This document shows positions 52,650 to 60,198 of a DNA stretch of 60,915 nucleotides, piece after piece. The number at the start of each line of letters is the position of its first letter. The first letter of the stretch is position 1. A program made the position numbers and the translations under genes. The notes under the pieces are model-generated. The model worked only from the letters and a program-made list of their open reading frames with translations, had not been told where the DNA came from and did not search any database. Origin of the DNA: Candidatus Thorarchaeota archaeon SMTZ1-45 (GTDB lineage: Archaea; Asgardarchaeota; Thorarchaeia; Thorarchaeales; Thorarchaeaceae); the NCBI GenBank assembly GCA_001563335.1, contig LRSL01000007.1:1-60915 (forward strand), written 5' to 3'.

Positions 52650-53218
52650 TGTACATTCGACAAGACAGTGATCCATATTGCATGCTCTTTCTTGGTTTAA
52701 TCATCCTCACAGCATTCATCTTCAACTTCGTTTATCTTGGATTCTTGATACCGTCAGCCTCTTTTGTGATTGCAGGTTCCTTTACACTAATTGGTGGTAT
52801 GTCCATCGTCTTGGTCTTCTTCTTGATTGGGTACTTCCGACCAGAGAAAGGTAAAGGTAAGAATCTGATGATGGCTCTCTCAATAACTGTAGGTTTCTTC
52901 TTTGTGGTCTTTGTTGATCAGTTTGCACTTGCTGTCCCATCAGCAGGAGATACTATATACCTCTCATTTTGGGGTTTAGGAGGCGCAATTCTCACAGCAG
53001 CCGGTTTCGCAATGATGCATAACCAAGAAGAGAGTTATTCCCCAGGCATTATGGACACAGGTGCTCTACACTACGGTCCAGAACCTGAGCCTGAACCAGA
53101 GCCAGAAGAAGAAATCAGTGTTGAGCCTGAGGCAGAGTCGGTGGCACCCACAGATACAGCGACGACTGAAGAAACTAATACAAACACTGAACCAGTTTCT
53201 GATGCTGAAAAAGAGTAA
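52649..53218 (+). CDS. Four-helix membrane protein with acidic Pro/Glu tail
   Basis: The protein has 189 residues. Four hydrophobic segments (about 12-32, 38-62, 72-92 and 100-123) precede a tail of about 48 residues made of EP repeats (PEPEPEPEPEEE) and Thr/Glu. The ATG overlaps the stop of the FAD-NuoB fusion by one base (TAATG), so translation is coupled and a physical link with the fusion protein is likely. I recognise no family. It may anchor the fusion or an accessory subunit to the membrane arm. Confidence 0.72.
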   Translation: MYIRQDSDPYCMLFLGLIILTAFIFNFVYLGFLIPSASFVIAGSFTLIGGMSIVLVFFLIGYFRPEKGKGKNLMMALSITVGFFFVVFVDQFALAVPSAGDTIYLSFWGLGGAILTAAGFAMMHNQEESYSPGIMDTGALHYGPEPEPEPEPEEEISVEPEAESVAPTDTATTEETNTNTEPVSDAEKE

Positions 53219-53227
53219 GATTATCTC

Positions 53228-53593
53228 TTACTCATGAAGCCAACTGAATGCAGCAAACGCAATTAGAAGTCCTATTGCCATCAATGCGAACAAAATTATT
53301 CCAGTTATGAGATCAAGCATTGTGAAGAGGAGATAAACATGAATACCTCCAAGAATTCCTGTGAGCATTGTAAGACCAACTCTACTGGAACGTGTTTTGG
53401 CTGAAACGAATCCAAACGCTGATGCTGCGAAGAGAATCCCGCCTAGTACAAGAATCATATTGAAGATTATACTTACTGCACTCGTTTGTGTATTCATGAG
53501 TATCCAGAAGTAAGTTCCCAATAGAGCCATACCTATCAAAAGCGCTAGATAATAGAAGAATGTGCCTTCTTCGCCATGAGCCAAATGAATCAC
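53228..53593 (-). CDS. Small four-helix membrane protein, minus strand inside the nuo cluster
   Basis: The protein has 121 residues. Hydrophobic segments lie near 12-31, 40-62, 70-92 and 96-118; the N-terminus has IHLAHGEEG with two His. It starts with GTG and points against the surrounding plus-strand nuo genes. A TATA box (TTATATAT on the minus strand, 53641-53648) lies about 50 bases upstream and also faces the nuoA side. Unknown family. Confidence 0.6.
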   Translation of the reverse strand: MIHLAHGEEGTFFYYLALLIGMALLGTYFWILMNTQTSAVSIIFNMILVLGGILFAASAFGFVSAKTRSSRVGLTMLTGILGGIHVYLLFTMLDLITGIILFALMAIGLLIAFAAFSWLHE

Positions 53594-53641
53594 CTGTAAT
53601 CATAGAATTGTTGTATTGAGTTCTTGTTCGCTTCCTCGCGA

Positions 53642-53709
53642 TATATAACTGCTTTGTGTCGTCAAAAAACCCGAAGTGTTTTTATCACGGTACTTTTCCT
53701 ACCGCGGTA
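53642..53709. promoter_or_regulatory. Bidirectional promoter and palindrome upstream of nuoA
   Basis: A TATATAA box (53642-53648) can serve both strands. Downstream on the plus strand lies the perfect 10-bp palindrome TACCGCGGTA (53700-53709), preceded by CGGTA at 53688-53692, which can also pair with the TACCG of the palindrome. They sit in the leader of the nuoA operon, so a repressor or an RNA-structure control is possible. The 53594-53951 gap otherwise holds only the short frame described next. Confidence 0.45.
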
Positions 53710-53832
53710 AGTTTCAACATACATGGTTCAACTAAAGCCTATGATGTGGAATGTTAAGAAAGGCAACATTTCACATATTACAGGTTGCAGTTTGGTCATG
53801 GCAAGTGTTAGCATGGAAGGACCTTGATATCA

Positions 53833-53955
53833 ATGAGAACGGAAACTCACGACATGACTCATTTTGTAGGTATCTTCAATAACCGCCGTGTTCCGTTCCG
53901 CGTTAACATTGTGGACTCTATAGAAGTAAAATCAGAGGATGGTATTCTAGCATGA
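53833..53955 (+). CDS. Possible 40-residue leader ORF overlapping nuoA
   Basis: An ATG at 53833 opens a 40-codon frame (MRTETHDMTHFVGIFNNRRV, then a strand-like PFRVNIVDSIEVKSEDGILA). It ends in TGA overlapping the nuoA start (ATGA). The overlap is the arrangement of coupled genes, but the ribosome site is weak and no family is recognised. It may be a leader peptide, a tiny real gene or chance. Confidence 0.3.
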   Translation: MRTETHDMTHFVGIFNNRRVPFRVNIVDSIEVKSEDGILA

Positions 53956-54419
53956 TGCAGAGTGAAAGATTGTTTGCGCAATTCATCCCCGTCTTAATAT
54001 GGGCAATATTAGCCATTGTTCTTGTTGTTGTAATGCTGCTAGCATCGTGGGTATTGCGTCCCCACGTGCTACAAAACTCTGAGAAGACTTCTACGTATGA
54101 ATGTGGTGAAGAACCAGTTGGTCCTGCAAGAATCTCCTATCCATACAACTACTTCATCTATACCGTGCTTTTTGTCGTTGTGGATGTTATGGGCGCTTTT
54201 CTCTGGCTTCTTTCATCCTCTAACATACTTTGGGTTGATGCTACTAAGTATACAGTCGTTTGGCAGGTGGCTGTCTTTATCCTAATAATCGTTGGTGGAA
54301 TCGCCTTTGTCATGAAGATGCTTCCGCAAGCAGCCTTGGATGGGAAAGAAACACTTGAGGTGTATCGAAAGGCGAAGGCTCAGAGGGAACAAGAACAGCA
54401 TGTTGCAGGAGGTCACTAA
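53952..54419 (+). CDS. nuoA: Complex I subunit NuoA
   Basis: The protein has 155 residues with three helices. The loop after helix 1 has YECGEEPVGPAR, the family signature. In helix 2 the usual FDxE pattern reads VDVMGAFLWLL: D78 is kept, but the Glu two positions on is Met80. The C-terminus is longer than usual, with a charged tail (EVYRKAKAQREQEQ). ATG at 53952 or 53955. It opens the main nuo operon, with nuoJ 2 bases on. Confidence 0.9.
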   Translation: MMQSERLFAQFIPVLIWAILAIVLVVVMLLASWVLRPHVLQNSEKTSTYECGEEPVGPARISYPYNYFIYTVLFVVVDVMGAFLWLLSSSNILWVDATKYTVVWQVAVFILIIVGGIAFVMKMLPQAALDGKETLEVYRKAKAQREQEQHVAGGH

Positions 54420-54421
54420 TC

Positions 54422-55072
54422 ATGCAAGAAAGTACTGCATTAGATCTGTTAGAACCTGGAGAATTCCTATTAATTGCAGGCATTATATTGATTCTTGCAT
54501 ATCTCGCACTTGAGCACAAAGAGATTGTCTATGCTGCATTCTTCTTTGGATTCATGGCATCATTTGTCGCGGGGATTTTTCTTCTGCTTGAAGCACCTTT
54601 TATCGCTGGAATGCAGATTGCAGTGTATACAGGAGGTATAAGCGCACTCATTATCTTTGCAGTTCTACTACTACCAAGAGCTCAAGATTCATCTCTAGAA
54701 GAGTTCTCATCACCACGAAAGCGCCAAATTGGGCTCATTATGGCCACCCTAGTCATAATACTCTCTGGTGTCCTTGCTTTTATCTTTCCATGGGCAGAGT
54801 CCTTTGATGATACTTTCATTGCTATATCAAATGACCTCAATGAACTTGCTCTATGGTTATGGGCTGACAATGGTATCTATGTTCAGATTATTGCCCTGAT
54901 TATGATTACCTCGCTCGTAGGTGCCATTGCGCTTCTGAAGATGGACAAAGCGGAACAACTCGTTTCTATTCGTGGCGAATTTGGAATTGAAGCTGAGCCA
55001 GAACTCCAGGAGCTAGATGTATTAGAGGATGAAGAACCTGACACAGAAGAACATGAGGAGGTTGATGACTAA
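54422..55072 (+). CDS. nuoJ: Complex I subunit NuoJ
   Basis: The protein has 216 residues with five hydrophobic segments. GMQIAVYTGGISALIIFAVLLL near residue 62 is the NuoJ signature containing the pi-bulge helix region. The C-terminal 40 residues are highly acidic (EPELQELDVLEDEEPDTEEH), longer than in typical NuoJ. The ATG follows GGAGG by nine bases, and the last base overlaps the nuoK start (TAATG). Confidence 0.9.
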   Translation: MQESTALDLLEPGEFLLIAGIILILAYLALEHKEIVYAAFFFGFMASFVAGIFLLLEAPFIAGMQIAVYTGGISALIIFAVLLLPRAQDSSLEEFSSPRKRQIGLIMATLVIILSGVLAFIFPWAESFDDTFIAISNDLNELALWLWADNGIYVQIIALIMITSLVGAIALLKMDKAEQLVSIRGEFGIEAEPELQELDVLEDEEPDTEEHEEVDD

Positions 55073-55383
55073 TGGTCCCGCTCTCATGGTATCTTATTCT
55101 TGCATTCATGCTAATTGGATTGGGTGGCTACGGTATGATGGTCAAGAGGAATCTCATTAGAATCCTCATTGGAGCTGAAATCATGGGTAATGGTGTCAAT
55201 ATTGCACTTGTAGCCATGTCACTCTATAGTCCAGTATTTACATTCACAGGTCAAGGGCTGATTATCTTGATTATCTCTGTTGCCGCTGCACATACAGCTT
55301 TAGCTTTGGTTTTGATGTTGATGTACAACCGACGCTATGATACAGTTGACCTTGGACAACCAATCGTAATGGAGGAACCATAA
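55072..55383 (+). CDS. nuoK: Complex I subunit NuoK
   Basis: The protein has 103 residues and three helices, the standard size. RNLIRILIGAEIMGNGVNI carries the essential glutamate (E36). In helix 3 the second conserved glutamate of the AAAE pattern is His74 (SVAAAHTALAL). NuoK links NuoJ/A to the antiporter-like subunits. It is overlapped by nuoJ at the start and followed by nuoC after one base. Confidence 0.92.
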   Translation: MVPLSWYLILAFMLIGLGGYGMMVKRNLIRILIGAEIMGNGVNIALVAMSLYSPVFTFTGQGLIILIISVAAAHTALALVLMLMYNRRYDTVDLGQPIVMEEP

Positions 55384-55384
55384 G

Positions 55385-55912
55385 ATGTCAGACTCGTCTA
55401 CTATTAATGCTTCTACCTTTGGAAGACTCGTCATCAACAAAATTCCTGAGGTATCATCGAAGCCTCTTGATGGTAACAAGATTGAGCTTGTAGTACCTGC
55501 AAGTAGGATTCGTGACGTGGTCACCATTATTGATGAGGAAATCAATGATGCCCTCCCTGAGTCTGTCTTTGGCGTTGATCTTGAGAATGACAATTACGAG
55601 CTTATCTACATCTTCTGGTCTCACAACAACCGCTTGCTTGTTCAACTACGAGTATCCTTGCAAGGGGAGAATCCAGAGATTGAGAGCACTTGTGACATCT
55701 TTCCTGGTCTTGAATGGCATGAACGAGAGGTCAGAGAGATGTTCGGTGTAAATATCACGAATCATCCTGACCCACGGCTCCTTCTATTGCCTGACGAGTT
55801 GGAGGGTGTTTATCCTCTTCGCAAAAGGTTCCAGACAGATCAGAGCAGACTTGAGGAAACAGGAATATCGACTCCAAAACCAAGGGCAACATCGGGAGGT
55901 GAAGACAAGTGA
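55385..55912 (+). CDS. nuoC: Complex I subunit NuoC (30-kDa family)
   Basis: The protein has 175 residues. The 30-kDa signature is present as STCDIFPGLEWHEREVREMFGV and GVYPLRKRFQ. It is separate from NuoD, unlike the NuoCD fusion of E. coli. The first 40 residues are poorly conserved. GGAGG lies nine bases before the ATG. The end overlaps the GTG of nuoD (GTGA). Confidence 0.92.
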   Translation: MSDSSTINASTFGRLVINKIPEVSSKPLDGNKIELVVPASRIRDVVTIIDEEINDALPESVFGVDLENDNYELIYIFWSHNNRLLVQLRVSLQGENPEIESTCDIFPGLEWHEREVREMFGVNITNHPDPRLLLLPDELEGVYPLRKRFQTDQSRLEETGISTPKPRATSGGEDK

Positions 55913-57045
55913 GTCCCGACATTCTTGAGGAAGCAATGGAAGTCTGGTTTGGTCCTCAACATGTGTCTGCACATGGTTGGGCAACAAAGTTGACACTCGT
56001 GGGTGACTATGTAGTTGAATGTGATCCCAATGCGGGCTACTTCCACCGCTCTGCTGAGAAGGTCCTTGAGTTCAAGAATTTTAGGCAAGGCTCACTGGTG
56101 TTGGAACGAATGTGCATGCTCGAGGCATTCTTGGCTGAATACCCGTATATTGCTGCAGTTGAGAAGATTTCTGAGGTTGAAGTTCCTGAGCGTGCGAAAG
56201 TCATGAGAACCATCATGATGGAGCTTTCACGTCTTCACAGTATCCAATTCTGGTGGGGCCAGTTCAATGCTGAGCTTGGTTTCTTCACAATGGCTCTATG
56301 GCCATGGGTGGACCGAGAGTATACACTTGACGCTTTTGAAGAATTAACAGGTTCACGACACACAGTTTCATACTCAACACCTGGTGGCGTGAAGTATGAT
56401 TTCTCTGACAAATTTATGAAACAACTAAACCGTGCAGTAGAGCGTTTTGAGGATAGACTACCCAAATTTAGAGACATGCAAATGGGAAGCCCAACCTTTA
56501 GGGCAAGAACTGAAAATATTGGTCTATATGATGTAAAACAGGGTCTCAAGTGGGGTCTGAGTGGTCCACCAATCAAGGCATGCGGAGTTCCCATGGACTT
56601 ACGAAAGGATGACCCAGATTCGAATCTAGCTTATGACATGGTTGACTGGGAGGTTCCTATCACAGAGAACCCTGAGCATCCAAGCCAGAGTGATGCGCTC
56701 GATCGTATGGAACAACGATTCAAGGAAGCTGAGGTTGCTGTTGAGATCATTAAGCAGTTGATTCCTCAAATACCAGAGGGTGACATTATAGACCCTAAGG
56801 CTCGGGCAAAGACTAACAGACTCCCTGAAGGAGAGGCTTATGGTCGAGTAGAAGGGACGCGTGGTATAACATCACTGTGGCTTAAGACACAAGATAAAGC
56901 ACAGACAGCATACCGCGCAAAGATTCGAGGTCCATGTATTGCTTCCTATTATGCGTTGAAGGACTTAGTGCCTGGTTCGAAATTTGCAGACTTCATTGTG
57001 ATATTTGGAAGCTTGGACCCATATCCAGGGTGGTGGGATCGCTGA
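55909..57045 (+). CDS. nuoD: Complex I subunit NuoD (49-kDa family) with altered quinone-site residues
   Basis: The protein has 378 residues. GYFHRSAEK keeps the quinone-site His (H46). The usual RxDY segment reads ERMCMLEAF, so the Asp-Tyr pair, including the Tyr that hydrogen-bonds the quinone headgroup in known enzymes, is C69-M70. The C-terminus VIFGSLDPYPGWWDR matches NuoD and lacks the nickel-binding cysteines of NiFe hydrogenases, so this is complex I and not a group 4 hydrogenase. GTG start after GGAGGTGAAG. Confidence 0.92.
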   Translation: MSPDILEEAMEVWFGPQHVSAHGWATKLTLVGDYVVECDPNAGYFHRSAEKVLEFKNFRQGSLVLERMCMLEAFLAEYPYIAAVEKISEVEVPERAKVMRTIMMELSRLHSIQFWWGQFNAELGFFTMALWPWVDREYTLDAFEELTGSRHTVSYSTPGGVKYDFSDKFMKQLNRAVERFEDRLPKFRDMQMGSPTFRARTENIGLYDVKQGLKWGLSGPPIKACGVPMDLRKDDPDSNLAYDMVDWEVPITENPEHPSQSDALDRMEQRFKEAEVAVEIIKQLIPQIPEGDIIDPKARAKTNRLPEGEAYGRVEGTRGITSLWLKTQDKAQTAYRAKIRGPCIASYYALKDLVPGSKFADFIVIFGSLDPYPGWWDR

Positions 57046-58196
57046 TGGGAGGTGTCATGTTGCAGTTCGATTTCTTTGCTTGGCTTGCTGGCATTCCACA
57101 ATGGCTTGAAGGTGTGTTCTACTGGATTTGGGGAATAATCAAGGGTGTCCTTCTCTGGATTTGGGCTTTCATTCAGCATTTGTGGATTACCATTTTTGAT
57201 CCAATTAATTTCATGTTCCTCTTCCGCGCAGTCTTGTTTCCAGGTCTTATTTTCGTGGTTATGGCTCTAATATGGGCTGTTTGGTTCACTAGGAAATTGT
57301 GGGGTCGCATCCAAGACAGACGCGGTCCTGTCCACCTGGGCAAGTATGGAGGTCTCCAACTATTTGCAGATGCTATCAAGCTAATTGCAAAAGAGAGCAT
57401 CATCCCAGATAATGCAAAACGTTGGATGTTCAGGTTTCTCCCTGGACTCCTTCTAGTTATTGTACTCTTACCATTCTGCTTTATTCCATGGGACTTCGAT
57501 TATTGGTATATCGCAGATCTTTCGGTAAGCCTTGTATTAGTCTTTGCTTTCCTGACTGCTGTACCCGTCATCGCACTTCTTGCTGGTTGGGTCAGTGGTT
57601 CGAAGTACTCTCTCATTGGTGGCTTTAGAGCTGCCAACAATCAGTTTGCAGCCGAGATTCCAATGATCATCTCGACGATTGGTCCAGCCTTACTCGCAGG
57701 GTCTCTCAGCCTGATGGGGATTGCTCAAGCTCAGCAATCAGTCTGGTTTGCAGCTTTACTACCAATCAACCTGGCTACTTTCTTGGTTGCTGCAATCGCA
57801 TCCGTAGGAATCTTTCCCTTCGATGCACCTGTTGCAGATTCTGAGATTATCTTTGGATGGAGGACAGAGTTCACTGGTATCTATTTCACACTCACATATT
57901 TCGCTGAGTTTGCAGAACAGATGCTATATTCAGCATTGATTGTTGCTCTGTTCTTAGGCGGACCAGTTGGTCTTCCATTCCTACCAGGTGCAGTGAACTT
58001 CATTATCAAGTTCATTATCACATTCTTCTTCTTTGTGTTGGTTAGTTCTTCATTCCAGCGACTCAGACAAGACCAGATAGTCCACTACTGCTGGAAGTAT
58101 TTGTTACCACTTGCGCTCTTGAACGTCATAATCGCAATGCTTGCGATAGTCTATCTTCCAGGACTGGCTGCATTGCTACCCATGGGAGGTGGATAA
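57045..58196 (+). CDS. nuoH: Complex I subunit NuoH
   Basis: The protein has 383 residues with about eight or nine helices. RIQDRRGPVHLGKYGGLQLFADAIKLIAKE near residue 85 (shown in parts: RRGP, GGLQ and DAIKL) is the NuoH signature; DAPVADSEI and EFTGIYF form the quinone-entry loops. The ATG at 57045 overlaps the nuoD stop (TGATG). An ATG four codons on, after GGGAGGTG, is equally possible. A longer frame upstream overlaps nuoD deeply and is rejected. Confidence 0.9.
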   Translation: MGGVMLQFDFFAWLAGIPQWLEGVFYWIWGIIKGVLLWIWAFIQHLWITIFDPINFMFLFRAVLFPGLIFVVMALIWAVWFTRKLWGRIQDRRGPVHLGKYGGLQLFADAIKLIAKESIIPDNAKRWMFRFLPGLLLVIVLLPFCFIPWDFDYWYIADLSVSLVLVFAFLTAVPVIALLAGWVSGSKYSLIGGFRAANNQFAAEIPMIISTIGPALLAGSLSLMGIAQAQQSVWFAALLPINLATFLVAAIASVGIFPFDAPVADSEIIFGWRTEFTGIYFTLTYFAEFAEQMLYSALIVALFLGGPVGLPFLPGAVNFIIKFIITFFFFVLVSSSFQRLRQDQIVHYCWKYLLPLALLNVIIAMLAIVYLPGLAALLPMGGG

Positions 58197-58199
58197 ACT

Positions 58200-58631
58200 A
58201 TGGGATTCTTCAGTGTATTAGGTGATTGCTTCCAGATTCTGAAACATACATTCAGACAAGTCTTCAAGAGACCGTTCACATACTTCTTCCCATTTGAGGA
58301 TAGAATCTACCCTGAGCGAACAAGAGGTAGGCACATCCATGTTCGCAAGAACTGCACAGCGTGTGCACAATGTGTACGCGCATGTCCTGTCGTAGCAATC
58401 AGGATGGACAAAGAAGACAAGATGTACGAGAAGGATTGTGCCTTATACTTCGACTACACAAGATGCATCTTCTGTGGGCTTTGCACTCAGGCTTGCAGGT
58501 TCGAGGCACTGTTTCACACTCCAGTCGTTGATTTGAGTGAAGGAGACCGTGAGGATCTCATCTATGGACCTGACAAGATTGAAACACTTGACAGAGACCC
58601 TCTAGAGTGGCGTGGAAGGAGGTTCCGGTGA
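58200..58631 (+). CDS. nuoI: Complex I subunit NuoI, two [4Fe-4S] ferredoxin
   Basis: The protein has 143 residues. RHIHVRKNCTACAQCVRACP and CIFCGLCTQACRFEAL give two CxxCxxCxxxC motifs; the second is followed by Arg rather than Pro. These hold clusters N6a and N6b, which pass electrons to N2 in NuoB. The N-terminal amphipathic helices (FRQVFKRPFTYFFPFEDR) fit NuoI. It is followed directly by nuoM, with no spare base. Confidence 0.93.
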   Translation: MGFFSVLGDCFQILKHTFRQVFKRPFTYFFPFEDRIYPERTRGRHIHVRKNCTACAQCVRACPVVAIRMDKEDKMYEKDCALYFDYTRCIFCGLCTQACRFEALFHTPVVDLSEGDREDLIYGPDKIETLDRDPLEWRGRRFR

Positions 58632-60188
58632 ATGCAAATCACAGAACTTCCCTTTGCAGCTCTCTCTTTGGCAGTGCTCTTCTTCGGAGGACTCCTTATC
58701 TATGTCTTCAAGGGCAGTCTGGATAAAACAGCTGGAAGAGTCGCGGTTGGATTCTCAGGAATCGCTTCCCTCTTGATGGTGTATCCTTTCTATCAGGTGG
58801 TAACAGGAGCTCTACCGGAGTATACGGAGTTTGCCACTTGGTCCGGACTTCTGGAGCAGTTCGGTCTCAGGCTTGATGGCATTGCTTTTCCAATCACATT
58901 TGCAGTGGTCGTGCTTGGATTTCTCTCAGTCGTCTATGCTGTTGGTTATACAGAGCATAGCGAGAATAGGGCTACCTTCTTTGCCAACCAGCTCTTCTTC
59001 CTGATGGGCATGCAGTGGGTGACCTTGGCAACTAATTTGATCGAATTCTTCATTGCGTGGGAATTGATGCTAGTACCAGCATACTTCCTTATTCTGTTCT
59101 GGGGGTTGCCTGAAACTCGAAAACGGACTGCTTTGAAGTTCTGGCTTTATACGCAATCTGGTGCTGTCTGTATCCTGGTTGGTTTTGGCATTCTCTACTC
59201 ATTGACAGGTTTCTTTGACTTGGCATCATTGCAGGGAGCTGTTGACTTGCTTGATCTCCACGAAGTGCTCCCAGGATTGGGAATAGACATTGGCGCTATT
59301 CTGAGGGTTGTATTCATCCTTCTCGGAGCAGGATTCTTGGTTAAGATGGCGGTCTTTCCCATCCACTGGTGGCTCCCACCTGTTCATGCTGAGGCACCCA
59401 CACCAATCTCAGTACTTCTTTCAGGTGCCATGATTGAGACTGGTGCTTATGCCTTGATGCGGTTTGGTAGCATTACACTCTGGGATGCAGCATACGCGCT
59501 GTCATTCTTTGTTGCTGCATTAGGAGTCATAACCATGTTCTATGGTGGATTCATGGCTCTAGCCCAGATTGACATCAAGAGACTCTTAGCATACTCGTCG
59601 GTTTCACAGATGGGCTATGTTCTTTTTGCCCTTGGTACATACTCACCCATGGGCTTCGAAGGAGGTATGTTCCATCTCATCAACCATGCCTTCTCCAAAG
59701 GATTGTTGTTCATGACCGCAGGTGCAGTCATACATCAGACTGGTCTTCGTGACATAACGAAGATGGGCGGTCTCTCAAACAAGATGCCAATCACTGCATT
59801 TGCTGCTGCAATTGGCATGATGAGCATTGCTGGCAGTCCTCCTCTCTCTGGCTTTGCAAGTGAGTGGATGATGTTCCTTGGTGGATTCCAGAGGGCTGTT
59901 TGGCCTGGCTCTAATCTAGCTTTCCTCATTCTAACAATATTTGCAGTTTCAAGTTCAATTCTCAGTGCAGGATATATGCTGCGTTTCTTCTGGAAGGTCT
60001 TTCTCGGCTCTCACCCTGATGAGCTCGAAGACGTGAAAGAGAGTTCCAATTCTATGACAATCCCTATGATCATACTTGGAATCCTCATAGTGATCTTTGG
60101 AATATTCCCAGGACTGGCACTGGATGTCATTGTCCCGGCGATAACGAACCTAGTACCGTGGGACCAGCTCGGTCTAATTCTCCCATGA
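58632..60188 (+). CDS. nuoM: Complex I subunit NuoM, antiporter-like
   Basis: The protein has 518 residues with about 14 helices. FFIAWELMLVPAYFLI keeps the key Glu of helix 5, and KMAVFPIHWWLPPVHAEAPTPIS keeps the Lys and His of the proton channel. SVSQMGYVLFALG and HAFSKGLLFMTAGAVIHQT are the family motifs. GGAGG lies nine bases before the ATG. It pumps ions in the membrane arm. Confidence 0.93.
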   Translation: MQITELPFAALSLAVLFFGGLLIYVFKGSLDKTAGRVAVGFSGIASLLMVYPFYQVVTGALPEYTEFATWSGLLEQFGLRLDGIAFPITFAVVVLGFLSVVYAVGYTEHSENRATFFANQLFFLMGMQWVTLATNLIEFFIAWELMLVPAYFLILFWGLPETRKRTALKFWLYTQSGAVCILVGFGILYSLTGFFDLASLQGAVDLLDLHEVLPGLGIDIGAILRVVFILLGAGFLVKMAVFPIHWWLPPVHAEAPTPISVLLSGAMIETGAYALMRFGSITLWDAAYALSFFVAALGVITMFYGGFMALAQIDIKRLLAYSSVSQMGYVLFALGTYSPMGFEGGMFHLINHAFSKGLLFMTAGAVIHQTGLRDITKMGGLSNKMPITAFAAAIGMMSIAGSPPLSGFASEWMMFLGGFQRAVWPGSNLAFLILTIFAVSSSILSAGYMLRFFWKVFLGSHPDELEDVKESSNSMTIPMIILGILIVIFGIFPGLALDVIVPAITNLVPWDQLGLILP

Positions 60189-60198
60189 GGTGACACAG

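Noticed and set aside
53722..53826. 34-codon ORF upstream of nuoA
   Set aside because: No ribosome site, no family, low complexity, and it ends before the more plausible coupled frame at 53833.
56934..57044. Longer N-terminus for NuoH
   Set aside because: It would overlap nuoD by more than 100 bases in another frame and is not NuoH-like. The overlapping TGATG start is sufficient.
55909..58631. Reading the NuoD/H/I set as a membrane-bound group 4 NiFe hydrogenase
   Set aside because: NuoD lacks both CxxC nickel-binding pairs (the C-terminus reads DPYPGWWDR), and NuoA, J and K are of complex I type.
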